38,960 nt of DNA from Tritrichomonas musculus (taxonomy: Eukaryota; Parabasalia; Tritrichomonadida; Tritrichomonadidae), in NCBI GenBank assembly GCA_039105265.1, contig JAPFFF010000143.1, positions 1 through 38,960 of the forward strand, read 5' to 3'. Below the pieces are notes generated by a model. The model saw nothing but the letters and a program-made list of their open reading frames with translations. It did no database searches and was not told where the DNA came from. The translations under genes were made by a program, and so were the position numbers. Shown one piece after another: positions 18,594 to 25,324 of the stretch (positions are counted from its first letter, which is position 1; every line of letters starts with the position of its first letter).

Positions 18594-19703
18594 TTAAATC
18601 CATTTTTTAATGTTTGATGGGATATTTTTTTGTTTGCTCCAATAATCCATTTCAAGATTTGATAATTTAGTTGGGGCTCCTTCTCGTAAATTTTTTGCTG
18701 GAATAACATCTTCTGTCCCTTCACTATATTTAATTTTATATTTATTCTTAGCTGCATCGTAGGATATAATTTTATCCACAATACCTCTCTTGCCTCCCTT
18801 TAGTGTCTGAGCAAGAGGCACTTCTGCCCCGGGGCCCTTCAGGCCCTTATTTTTATTCTGTGTTTTTATCAATCTATATCCCGGCAACTTATCTATCGAT
18901 TCATCTTTGGACTTAACAATAAATTGATTTCCAGCTTTTGAATCAACAATATAAGCCTCCTTGCTGACCCTATTTCTTCGCTTCGAAAATGGTTCCTTGG
19001 CTTGTATAATTCTCACCCTGTCGTTAGGCTGAAAGTCATATGGATTTATTTGTGATTTAGTATTAATATACTCTTTTTCATCTTTTTCTGTCATTTCGTT
19101 TGGTATTTTATAGTCCAACGACCGGTGAGGGGATTTATTGTAGGAATCTATTAATCCCTTCATTTCTTGTTCTCCAATAAATCTATTCTCTCCTACCATA
19201 TCTCTTATAGTTCTCATGAATCTATTTATGATGCCTAGTACATTATGATTATTGTCTTCCGTAGTATTGTATATAATATTTTTTGCCTTCATTATTTGCA
19301 AAACATCGTTGGACAAATAGGCGGCATCCTGGTCAGAAGTAATAGAATAAACATTTGGTTCATCTACTAAAAATTGATTTAATGCTCTAGCTACTTCTTT
19401 TGCTCCCTTCCCTCTCATCGCATAACAAAAAGCCTTCCTGGTATTGATATTTATAAACATCAGATAATTCAAACCATCTTTTGTTTTGTCATTTATGAAA
19501 GTGTCCATTTGATATCCTCCTGAGTGTTTTGAATATATATTCATAAATTTTGCCTTTGGTACTTTAACATCATGAACTATATTCTTCAAATAATTTAATG
19601 CTGCTTCTTCTGTAAATCCATATCGTTTTGCAAGAGGAACAAATTTTGATGGTGTTTTCCACGGAAATGTTTTGTATAACTCCTCTATTGTTTTGTAAGT
19701 CAT
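18594..19703 (-). CDS. INT: rve-type integrase with SH3-like and Tudor/chromo-like C-terminal parts
   Basis: 369 aa. An N-terminal helical region (1-45) may bind the DNA ends. The RNase H-like core runs from about 60 to 200: YQMDTF with the first Asp at 67, LMFININTRKAFC as the next strand, TSDQDAAY with the second Asp at 124, NHNVLGIINRFMRTIRDM, and SYNKSPHRSLDYKIP, the standard Y/F-N-x-x-PH-x-S end of rve integrases. Residues 225-285 look SH3-like (NDRVRIIQ...QFIVKSK). Residues 303-342 look like a Tudor or chromo barrel (GIVDKIISYDAAKNKYKIKY). Such domains can bind histone marks and steer integration. A T8 run precedes the start codon. Confidence 0.85.
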   Translation of the reverse strand: MTYKTIEELYKTFPWKTPSKFVPLAKRYGFTEEAALNYLKNIVHDVKVPKAKFMNIYSKHSGGYQMDTFINDKTKDGLNYLMFININTRKAFCYAMRGKGAKEVARALNQFLVDEPNVYSITSDQDAAYLSNDVLQIMKAKNIIYNTTEDNNHNVLGIINRFMRTIRDMVGENRFIGEQEMKGLIDSYNKSPHRSLDYKIPNEMTEKDEKEYINTKSQINPYDFQPNDRVRIIQAKEPFSKRRNRVSKEAYIVDSKAGNQFIVKSKDESIDKLPGYRLIKTQNKNKGLKGPGAEVPLAQTLKGGKRGIVDKIISYDAAKNKYKIKYSEGTEDVIPAKNLREGAPTKLSNLEMDYWSKQKNIPSNIKKWI

Positions 19704-19729
19704 TGTTTTGAAAAAAAATAAACCCTCAG

Positions 19730-20791
19730 TTAATATAACATTTTACGGTAAGGGAAGAATATCATTTCGATAGAAAAGCTTTCGCTTCTCGGTATTTTTA
19801 CTGGTATATCTTTATGTCGACCAGAATATAGTTCGATCCAGAATCGTTGGTCTGTTGAGTTCAGCTTAAAGTATTTTATAGGGTTGAAGTATATTGTTGT
19901 GTTTCCAACATATCCTTGATTTGATTGGTCCCCGAAGGATGAATAAATTTTACATGAATGCCTATCCCATACATTATAAAAATTGACTTCTCTAAGCCAT
20001 TTAAATTTATAGTTATTATGATAATTTGCCCCTTGGTCTGTCTCTCCACTAATATTAAACACATCTTCGAAATCATATTTTCGGTCTATCAATCCAAAAT
20101 CTTGAACGGTTCGATGAGGAAAATCAATTGATATGTCAATATAAAATGGACTCTTCTTATCATAATTATGTCGAGATAAAATTCTTTCCAAATATGTTTT
20201 TCTCCTATAATCATAGAATCCATCAGCCATGACATCAAGCTCAGTTGAAAGGCCATAAGGGTCTTCACTAAATCTTGGCTTGTCTTTATACTTAGCTTTC
20301 TCTTCTTCTGTTTTTGCCTTCGCCAAATTGTCTTCAATCTCTTGATTATATTTTTTCATTTCGGCCCATAGATATTCATATAATACGTGTCCAAAACCAC
20401 CGAAATCATCCTTCTCACTCATCCACATTAAAACATTTACTTCAACCATAGATTTCCTTGCAGCAGGTATACTTATATACGCTGAGTGGTCATATAAGTT
20501 TGGGTCATCTGATTTTGGAGGAGGAGTGGCATATTTATTGTAGTCCTCTTTGTAGTATTTCCTAACTTTAATTTTAAATTCTAGCCTTCTCTTTCTAGCT
20601 AACATAAATATATTTCTAACACCAATAATAGACTCACCACGATTAGATGTGCACCATTCTTGTGGAAAATTAAAATAATAACGATTAAATTTCGCAGGGT
20701 CTCTTTCTCCATCTTCCAGAAAGAAAGCGTGCTCCATAGGGATTGGTGTTTGTTCTTCAGCTGGATTGAGCGTCGGGTACATTTCAATCAT
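19730..20791 (-). CDS. Penton-like minor capsid protein of the nested element
   Basis: I start this 353-aa protein at the ATG at 20791 (MIEMYPTL). It has strand-rich N- and C-terminal parts around a helical, charged insertion (about 130-200). Early landmarks are AFFLEDGERDPAKFN and RYYFNFPQEWCTSNRGESIIGVRNI. The C-terminal part alternates short strands and aromatic residues (FKWLREVNFYNVWD, TTIYFNPIKYFKL, WIELYSG) and ends in SFSIEMIFFPY, like the last strand of a jelly-roll. With MCP, ATPase and integrase in place, the vertex protein (penton) is the hallmark gene otherwise missing, and this is the best candidate. It is the first gene of the minus-strand run. Confidence 0.6.
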   Translation of the reverse strand: MIEMYPTLNPAEEQTPIPMEHAFFLEDGERDPAKFNRYYFNFPQEWCTSNRGESIIGVRNIFMLARKRRLEFKIKVRKYYKEDYNKYATPPPKSDDPNLYDHSAYISIPAARKSMVEVNVLMWMSEKDDFGGFGHVLYEYLWAEMKKYNQEIEDNLAKAKTEEEKAKYKDKPRFSEDPYGLSTELDVMADGFYDYRRKTYLERILSRHNYDKKSPFYIDISIDFPHRTVQDFGLIDRKYDFEDVFNISGETDQGANYHNNYKFKWLREVNFYNVWDRHSCKIYSSFGDQSNQGYVGNTTIYFNPIKYFKLNSTDQRFWIELYSGRHKDIPVKIPRSESFSIEMIFFPYRKMLY

Positions 20792-20830
20792 TATAAAACA
20801 ACTTCTTGATTCGAAGGGATATCTTAACAA

Positions 20831-21230
20831 AAAATGGTTGGGATTTCTTGACGGAACGTTAAGAAATCACGCCATTTATATATACTACTACTACATATAA
20901 TAAAAAAGATTCTATATTAGCGAACGACATTAGGAGTGAGCCTCCCTAGGTGTTTAGATATATAGCCCGAAGGTAATCTGAGCCCCCCCAGCGGGGGGGA
21001 CGAGAGGGGGGGAGAGAACAAAAAAGAAAAAGATTTTGCGTAAGCAAAAGAGGGGGGATGCATGCTGGGCTTTAGCCCAGACCATCCGGGGGATATGCCC
21101 CCGGTGGGATTTATCCCACAAATTCATTTAGGTCGATTTTTTTGGGCTAAAATAATTTTGATAACGAGACGATAAAAGTATGAGTTTGGATTTTTTTTGC
21201 TGCGAACTTTTTGAATGTGGGGGCTTTTGG
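20831..21230. other. 400-bp non-coding end region of the nested element, rich in GC hairpins
   Basis: There is no gene here. The region holds several perfect short stems in an otherwise A/T-rich element: C7/G7 with a 3-nt loop (20983-20999), CTGGGCT/AGCCCAG (21065-21080), CCGGGGG/CCCCCGG (21086-21104) and GTGGGAT/ATCCCAC (21104-21119). It lies between the penton-like gene and the right terminus, where promoter, origin or packaging signals would be expected. Confidence 0.65.
21065..21119. repeat. Three adjacent perfect 7-bp hairpins
   Basis: CTGGGCT-TT-AGCCCAG (21065-21080), CCGGGGG-ATATG-CCCCCGG (21086-21104) and GTGGGAT-TT-ATCCCAC (21104-21119) are separated by 0-5 bp. The first and third have the same TT loop and a similar GGG stem core. 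This may be a protein-binding or replication structure. Confidence 0.75.
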
Positions 21231-21242
21231 GGCCTTCTGAAG

Positions 21243-21321
21243 GGGGTCCAGGGGTGCGAACCCCTGGAGTAGTGGTAGGCTGGGAGGGCATTTATGGCCT
21301 CGGAGCCTACCGTATACTACT
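21243..21321 (-). repeat. Right terminal repeat of the nested element, GC-rich fold-back
   Basis: It is related to 11189-11285 in inverse orientation (ends TACTACT; shared CGGAGCCTA and CCCTGGAGTAG). It has its own foldback: GGTAGGC (21274-21280) with GCCTACC (21305-21311), and AGTAG (21268-21272) with CTACT (21317-21321). An 8-bp stem with a 4-nt loop, CCAGGGGT-GCGA-ACCCCTGG, lies at 21248-21267. Confidence 0.75.
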
Positions 21322-21550
21322 ATCAAGAATTCGAAATCATTTCAATAACCAGGAAGAAAACTGGTTTTTCAGAGATAATTTACCAATCTCAATGTCATGC
21401 AATCGTGATATCAAAAATTTGATTCATGAGAATTTCAATGAAAATGATATGAGAATTGATAAATGTGTCGTTTATGCACGAATTGAATTGTTAAACCAAT
21501 TGCATGAAATGATTGAAATGTATTTTAATGATTTTCAATATTTTGAATAA
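21321..21550 (+). pseudogene. KilA-N gene of the outer element, 3' part
   Basis: This is the downstream remnant of the gene interrupted by the nested element. The sequence begins at the target duplication and encodes the rest of a C-terminal domain with two helices (IKNLIHENFN; ARIELLNQLHEMI), of the kind found after KilA-N in poxvirus-like proteins. A frame reading into it from the terminal repeat is an accident of the insertion. A T9 run follows the stop. Confidence 0.7.
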
Positions 21551-21655
21551 ATTACTTAACAAAATATTTTTTTTTGCATTTCTTTCACAGAACATGGTTC
21601 TGAGTATTTCCAAAGGAAATTCAAAACCAAACTTCGTTTGGCTGAGGTCAACTTC

Positions 21656-21716
21656 GTTGCCCGAGACCTTCGGGCTTACGCACGACGAAGTCGGTCGAGG
21701 CTCTTCGAGCCGAAAC
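21656..21716. repeat. GC-rich palindromic mini-element (intergenic)
   Basis: GCCCGA/TCGGGC (21659-21675) and GGCTC-TTC-GAGCC (21699-21711) are two stems in a GC-rich patch of about 60 bp surrounded by A/T-rich sequence. It shares GAGGTCAACTTCG and CTTACGC words with other patches at 25261-25324 and (reverse) 36511-36545. Confidence 0.6.
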
Positions 21717-21759
21717 TCAATTTTTAAAATTTATTTTCAATTTTTTATTTTGTAATCAA

Positions 21760-22221
21760 ATGACAACATCTAACCTTCGAGTATATGAATACATCAATTC
21801 ATTAATCTCATTATTACCAAATCCAGATGAATATCAAAAATGTGATTTTACATTACTTTGTGAACGATTTCCAATTAATATCGGAAAAGGTACTTACCTT
21901 GTTCGTATGTTATACATTTCATTAACAAACGTTGACAAAAAAATCACACGAATTTATCCAAATCAATTGAAAGATATGAATCTTGAACATGTAATTCTAA
22001 CATCAAATCTCCGACGAAGGATTAACATAAATTCTTTTGAAACATTTGTTAATGGTAACACAGATGTTCAAACATTTAAAGAACATTCGTTTTACAATTA
22101 TTCAATTGAACGAATTAACAAATCAAATCAAGAAATGATTTTGAAACTTCGCGAGAAATATGAAATACCTGAACCACAAATATTTAAAGGAAACCATCAA
22201 GATATTGTTCTTGACGAATAA
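21760..22221 (+). CDS. Unnamed conserved element protein, 153 aa (paired with the nested 149-aa protein)
   Basis: This protein corresponds end to end to the nested element's protein at 13473-13922: RVYEYINSLISL at the start, CDFTLLCERFPI, YISL, RIYPNQL, LEHVIL, NLRRRI, FVNGN, SFYNYSIE, LREKY and a final IVLDE. It probably has an alpha/beta fold, is hydrophilic and has no signal or membrane segment. In this element it lies between the KilA-N remnant and the ATPase rather than beside MCP, so the gene has moved but been kept. It converges with the ATPase. The T7 run after the stop is typical of gene boundaries in this element. Confidence 0.8.
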   Translation: MTTSNLRVYEYINSLISLLPNPDEYQKCDFTLLCERFPINIGKGTYLVRMLYISLTNVDKKITRIYPNQLKDMNLEHVILTSNLRRRININSFETFVNGNTDVQTFKEHSFYNYSIERINKSNQEMILKLREKYEIPEPQIFKGNHQDIVLDE

Positions 22222-22311
22222 ATTGAATATTTTTTTGTCTATTTAACAGTTAACTGTTAATTGTGTATGGTTTCTAGCGGATTTAGCATAGCCAAAATAT
22301 TTTTTTTGTGC

Positions 22312-23322
22312 TTACTGGTTGAATCTTATAAATTCAATACTTCCTTCTCGTGTATTCACCAAAACAAAATCATGATTCTTCATTCGATTATATTGTCTCC
22401 ACAAATCTTCAAATTCAACTGGCATAACAACTTGTTGATATATGTAATTCAACTTCTGCCTTGAGAATCCATTGAAAATAAAGAATGAAGTACAATTGTT
22501 CTTATAATCTGTTGGAATTGCTTTGAAGAATTGAACGTTCACATAAACGATTGAATGTTTGTGTCTCAATTGAGTTATATAATTTGTGAAGTAAGCAGAT
22601 TTTAACAATTTCGATTTAATGAAGTCTTCACACAGAATTATTGTATTTAATGGAACGTTTGGCAAAAACTTTGTTTTTGACCCAGGCTCTGCCTTTGGTT
22701 TTCCAAGTTTATTGATATTAAGGAATTGAAACATTTTTTCTAGTTTATCTTCATTAATCTCGCTCTGCGAGCTCGAGCTTTGCGAGATCGTAATCCTACT
22801 TGTGCTGGAATATTTAATATACAATTCTTTCCATAAATCCAATTCTTTTAAATAAGCTTCAGCATTTGTGTCGGAAACAACTTTCACAGGTAAATTTATC
22901 AATTCGCGTTGAGCTTCAAATGTTGAATCATTTATAATTCCATTCTTGCTAATATACACAATTTGATGTACATTTGACTCCTTCAATCGAGATATTTGAA
23001 TTATATCTCTTAATACAATGTGCGATTTACCTTTACCCTGTGCTCCAACAATAATGTTTAGAGAATTATAATTAGCATAGATTCCAGGACCAATTGGACG
23101 AATAGATTCTGACATTATTTTTGATTCATTTTTTTTGTACGCTCGATTCATTTCAAAATCAATATCAAATCTCGCAGAGCTCGAGCTCGCAGAGCGAGAG
23201 GGCTTTTCAATCATAACAGGCTTCATAATCATCTTGTGTTCTTCGAATGACTCAAAGTCATCATCATAGTCAGAAGTATCTGAAAAAAATATTGTTTTGT
23301 AATCAAATTTGCTGGGTTTCAT
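22312..23322 (-). CDS. A32/FtsK-HerA-type genome packaging ATPase of the outer element
   Basis: 336 aa. After an acidic, disordered N-terminus (1-75) come Walker A GAQGKGKS (93-100), Walker B TIILCED (227-233) and a sensor strand ending in Gln (VYVNVQ, 259-264). It presumably drives packaging of the element's DNA into capsids. It is preceded by a small membrane-protein gene whose stop (TAA) lies 3 bp before this ATG. Two copies of a 28-bp palindromic mini-element lie inside the coding sequence in opposite orientations (22759-22786 and 23171-23198). They encode Ser-rich inserts near residues 178-188 (ISQSSSSQSE) and 42-51 (SRSASSSSAR), both outside the conserved motifs. Confidence 0.9.
   Translation of the reverse strand: MKPSKFDYKTIFFSDTSDYDDDFESFEEHKMIMKPVMIEKPSRSASSSSARFDIDFEMNRAYKKNESKIMSESIRPIGPGIYANYNSLNIIVGAQGKGKSHIVLRDIIQISRLKESNVHQIVYISKNGIINDSTFEAQRELINLPVKVVSDTNAEAYLKELDLWKELYIKYSSTSRITISQSSSSQSEINEDKLEKMFQFLNINKLGKPKAEPGSKTKFLPNVPLNTIILCEDFIKSKLLKSAYFTNYITQLRHKHSIVYVNVQFFKAIPTDYKNNCTSFFIFNGFSRQKLNYIYQQVVMPVEFEDLWRQYNRMKNHDFVLVNTREGSIEFIRFNQ
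22759..22786 (-). repeat. 28-bp palindromic mini-element, copy 1 (in ATPase gene)
   Basis: In minus orientation it has one difference from copy 2. The core GAGCTCGAG is flanked by CTCGC and GCGAG, and the 3' half is itself a hairpin, CTCGC-AGA-GCGAG. It is read in frame in the ATPase gene. Confidence 0.9.
23171..23198 (+). repeat. 28-bp palindromic mini-element, copy 2 (in ATPase gene)
   Basis: Its sequence is identical to the reverse complement of copy 4 (29648-29675). It starts CTCGCAGAGCTCGAG and ends GCAGAGCGAG. It lies in the part of the ATPase gene that encodes the variable N-terminus. Confidence 0.9.
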
Positions 23323-23325
23323 TTA

Positions 23326-23457
23326 TTATGAGTAAAGCTTCGAGCGCATCTCCTCTGTGAGTTTAGGGGGTTCATCTTCTTTGAAAACAGTAATTATTAC
23401 ACACAATTCAATAACATGAACAACCAAAATAGTTCCCAAAAGAATTTCAGAAATCAT
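23326..23457 (-). CDS. Small single-pass membrane protein
   Basis: I take the ATG at 23457 (MISEILLGTILVVHVIELCV), 10 bp after the stop of the upstream 233-aa gene. The 43-aa product has one hydrophobic segment (about residues 5-26) and a charged tail (FKEDEPPKLTEEMRSKLYS). Its stop lies 3 bp before the ATPase start, so the three genes look co-transcribed. Small membrane proteins are frequent in Polinton-like viruses, but no family is recognised. The gene is supported by fit between neighbours and hydropathy only. Confidence 0.5.
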   Translation of the reverse strand: MISEILLGTILVVHVIELCVIITVFKEDEPPKLTEEMRSKLYS

Positions 23458-23467
23458 TTGAATAAAT

Positions 23468-24169
23468 TTAAACACATAATTTAAGTGAAATACCATATCG
23501 AACAAGTTGTGCATAAACATCATTGTAACCATATTTCAAATCATTTGATTTACCATCTTTTGTAACAAGAATTCGTTGAATTTCTAAATATTTATTCTTC
23601 GATACACATCCCGTACAACCAGAATCTTCATCAATAATAAGTTCAACTTTATCAGCATGTGTTAGTATTTTAATTAATTCCATCAATGAATTTGAGTGAC
23701 AAACCAAGTAATTATTTACACGAAGTGGATTCAATTCATAAATTGAAAGAAGTGTTTCTAAAAATTTGTTCTTGACAGTCAAATCCTCAATTTCATTTCG
23801 GGCTTCGCCCTCAGCCACTATGTGGTTTCCCAAATCGATGATACCCTTGTCTCGGACAATAGTCGCAGGCAAGCCAGCTCCGGCTGGCGCTTTGCTTGTT
23901 GGAGGTTGAAATTGATATTGAGAATTCTCCTCCGGTATAGTAAAATTTACATCCCTAGATTGTGAATTCATTCCTCCGCTTGTCGGAGGCTGCGAGAGCC
24001 CGCAGCTTTGTGGAACATTTGGGTAATAAACAGGTTGACTAATTGGTTGACCAACCGGTTGTGAATTCGATGGTTTGATTTTGATTTCAACATTAGTTTC
24101 TTGGCTCTGTTTTACCGAAGCATCATTTTCAGAACTTAATATTCTTGCTTTCCGTAATACATTCGACAT
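23468..24169 (-). CDS. Unnamed conserved element protein, 233 aa (paired with the nested 174-aa protein)
   Basis: I use the ATG at 24169 (MSNVLRKARI). The N-terminal 110 residues are disordered and rich in Gln, Pro and Ser (QPVGQPISQPVYYP). Residues 125-233 match the nested 174-aa protein: FLETLLSIY against ILETFANIL, VELIIDED against VELHVDED, a cysteine pair, a lysine/glycine turn, the NDVYAQL helix and a terminal LCV. Three GC-rich hairpin patches (23800-23825, 23873-23888, 23973-24005) lie inside the gene and encode parts of the variable region, for example KAPAGAGLPA. A T7 run lies upstream. The conserved cysteines could bind a metal. The function is unknown. Confidence 0.75.
   Translation of the reverse strand: MSNVLRKARILSSENDASVKQSQETNVEIKIKPSNSQPVGQPISQPVYYPNVPQSCGLSQPPTSGGMNSQSRDVNFTIPEENSQYQFQPPTSKAPAGAGLPATIVRDKGIIDLGNHIVAEGEARNEIEDLTVKNKFLETLLSIYELNPLRVNNYLVCHSNSLMELIKILTHADKVELIIDEDSGCTGCVSKNKYLEIQRILVTKDGKSNDLKYGYNDVYAQLVRYGISLKLCV
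23800..23825. repeat. Double-hairpin mini-element in coding sequence
   Basis: GGGC-TTC-GCCC (23800-23810), a TCAG linker, then CCAC-TAT-GTGG (23815-23825). It lies in the 233-aa gene, which is otherwise A/T-rich here. Confidence 0.65.
23873..23888. repeat. GC-rich hairpin in coding sequence
   Basis: GCCAGC-TCCG-GCTGGC is a perfect 6-bp stem inside the 233-aa gene, encoding part of an Ala/Gly/Pro stretch of the variable region. Confidence 0.6.
23973..24005. repeat. Double-hairpin mini-element in coding sequence
   Basis: CCTCCG-CTTGT-CGGAGG (23973-23989) is directly followed by CTGCG-AGAGCC-CGCAG (23990-24005). It encodes part of the Ser/Gly/Pro-rich variable region of the 233-aa protein. Confidence 0.65.
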
Positions 24170-24206
24170 TGATTTCAATCTAAAAAAACCTTTATTCGTA
24201 GATTAC

Positions 24207-24437
24207 TCAATCCTTGTTAGCTAATTCATTCAATTCGTTTTCCAATTTTTTTACTTTTTCTTTTAATGAATTAATATCTTCAATTAATGATTCACGAACA
24301 GCAAGCCCACTGGAACCAAGCATTCCAGATTTGACATTATTTAGATGTTGCTTGTAATCATAACATTTTTCTTTGAGGGTTCGTTTGATACGTTTAAGTT
24401 CAGGAATCTCCTTCTTATATTCGTTTAATTCAGACAT
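24207..24437 (-). CDS. Small coiled-coil protein
   Basis: 76 aa, almost wholly helical: a basic N-terminal half (EYKKEIPELKRIKRTLKEKC), a Gly/Ser break, and a C-terminal heptad coil (IEDINSLKEKVKKLENELNEL). It may form a dimer or be a small structural or regulatory protein. Its start codon lies only 15 bp from the start of the divergent 88-aa gene. I do not recognise a family. Confidence 0.55.
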   Translation of the reverse strand: MSELNEYKKEIPELKRIKRTLKEKCYDYKQHLNNVKSGMLGSSGLAVRESLIEDINSLKEKVKKLENELNELANKD

Positions 24438-24452
24438 TTAATCGAAGCAAAA
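24438..24452. promoter_or_regulatory. 15-bp divergent intergenic region
   Basis: Only 15 bp separates the start codons of the 76-aa (minus) and 88-aa (plus) genes, so core promoter elements must lie inside the opposite gene or be shared. Compare 33464-33477. Confidence 0.4.
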
Positions 24453-24719
24453 ATGTCCTTTCACTCACAAGTGAGTTCAAACTCTACGAGTTATGAACAA
24501 AAACGAACCATTCATGATGATAAAAGAATGAATCACTACGATAGATTACAACTTAAAATGCAAAAAGAACGTACCAGAATTAATTCTGCACCAACTGTTA
24601 AGAAATATGAGGATAAAGGAAGTATTCAACATGAACCTCAAGTATCAACAACAAAAAAATTGAATTTTCACACTTATTCATTAAATCATTCAGTTGTCCC
24701 TCGATGCGATAAAATCTAA
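24453..24719 (+). CDS. Small hydrophilic basic protein
   Basis: 88 aa, Ser/Thr/Lys/Gln-rich, with a central basic helix (YDRLQLKMQKERTRI). No membrane segment and no recognised motif. It converges with the 153-aa coiled-coil gene at 24755. Codon use matches the AT-rich neighbouring genes. It could be a DNA-binding or internal virion protein. The call as a real gene rests on the good start context after the divergent gene and the tidy fit between neighbours. Confidence 0.5.
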   Translation: MSFHSQVSSNSTSYEQKRTIHDDKRMNHYDRLQLKMQKERTRINSAPTVKKYEDKGSIQHEPQVSTTKKLNFHTYSLNHSVVPRCDKI

Positions 24720-24754
24720 AATATTTATATTTTAGCTTGAGCAAGCTGCGAAAT

Positions 24755-25216
24755 CTAATCCAACATTTGTTGGTTAATATATTTGGCAATCTGATTTACA
24801 GTATTGGTTAATTCAGCAATTTTTTTATCTAATGTTGTGAATTTGAGTTCATAGCTTTGTTTCAAATCTTTAATCTCGTTATCAAAAGTTGACAAATTTT
24901 GTGAGAACATACTTTTGAGATTCTCAATATCTGCTTTAATAACATCTTGTTCAAGTTCTTTCAATTCATTAGTTTTGACAACTTTCTTTAAAAATATATC
25001 TCCCCCAACTCGTTTTGTACCTTCTTTTTGACAATTCTTTTTTGTGATTCTGTATTCAACACCATCTGGTGTAACAATTTTGTAAACCCGATTTAGATAT
25101 TGAGTCGTCTGGTTGTTCATGTCATCTTTGTGTTTCTGATAGTACAGATTGAACTCCTCAATTGATTTAAAATTCTTTATTTCAGTAGTTATTTCATTAA
25201 TTACTTTCAAATCCAT
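24755..25216 (-). CDS. Coiled-coil protein with small N-terminal domain
   Basis: 153 aa. Residues 1-85 hold a possible small domain with strands (YKIVTPDGVEYRITKKNC). Residues 85-150 form a long heptad coil (LKSMFSQNLSTFDNEIKDLK, then KFTTLDKKIAELTNTVNQIA), a trimer- or dimer-forming stalk by appearance. A T7 run lies just before the start codon. It might be a spike, a portal-like connector or a scaffold. There is no family match that I can name. Confidence 0.65.
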   Translation of the reverse strand: MDLKVINEITTEIKNFKSIEEFNLYYQKHKDDMNNQTTQYLNRVYKIVTPDGVEYRITKKNCQKEGTKRVGGDIFLKKVVKTNELKELEQDVIKADIENLKSMFSQNLSTFDNEIKDLKQSYELKFTTLDKKIAELTNTVNQIAKYINQQMLD

Positions 25217-25260
25217 TTAAAATAAAAAAATACAATTTAATCATTTTCATGCGACTTCGG

Positions 25261-25324
25261 ACACAAAGTGTTCTCAGGCGCTTACGCGACTTCGACCAAA
25301 GGTCTCAGGCACTTACGTGACTTC
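25261..25324. repeat. Tandem pair of hairpin mini-elements with covarying stems
   Basis: Two units of about 31 bp. Unit 1: ACAC-AAA-GTGT, then TCAGG, CGC-TTAC-GCG and ACTTC. Unit 2: GACC-AAA-GGTC, then TCAGG, CAC-TTAC-GTG and ACTTC. Loops and linkers are kept while both stems differ with pairing preserved. It lies between the coiled-coil gene and the pVI-like gene. Confidence 0.75.

Larger units (their letters stand above)
11189..21321. mobile_element. Nested Polinton-like element without a recognised polymerase gene, 10.1 kb
   Basis: A second virus-like element inserted in the KilA-N gene of the outer one. Its ends are AGTAGTA...TACTACT, with related but diverged terminal repeats of roughly 80-100 bp. 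ATCAA (or TATCAA if one T is shared with the end) lies on both sides, as expected for a 5-6 bp target duplication. A minus-strand run encodes a penton-like protein, rve integrase, packaging ATPase, two paralogous basic proteins, a Pro/Glu-rich protein, MCP and four small proteins. A NUMOD/HNH gene lies on the plus strand. No polymerase B is visible, so replication would depend on the outer element, another element or the host. Its genes are open throughout, so it looks whole for its type. It must be younger than the outer insertion event or have been carried with it. Confidence 0.88.

Noticed and set aside
18594-19703. Retrovirus or LTR retrotransposon reading of the integrase
   Set aside because: No reverse transcriptase, gag or LTRs. 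The neighbours are MCP and packaging ATPase, so a Polinton-type integrase fits.
21215-21550. 111-codon frame running from the nested terminus into the KilA-N remnant
   Set aside because: The first part is terminal-repeat sequence. The frame is an accident of insertion, so only the remnant was annotated.
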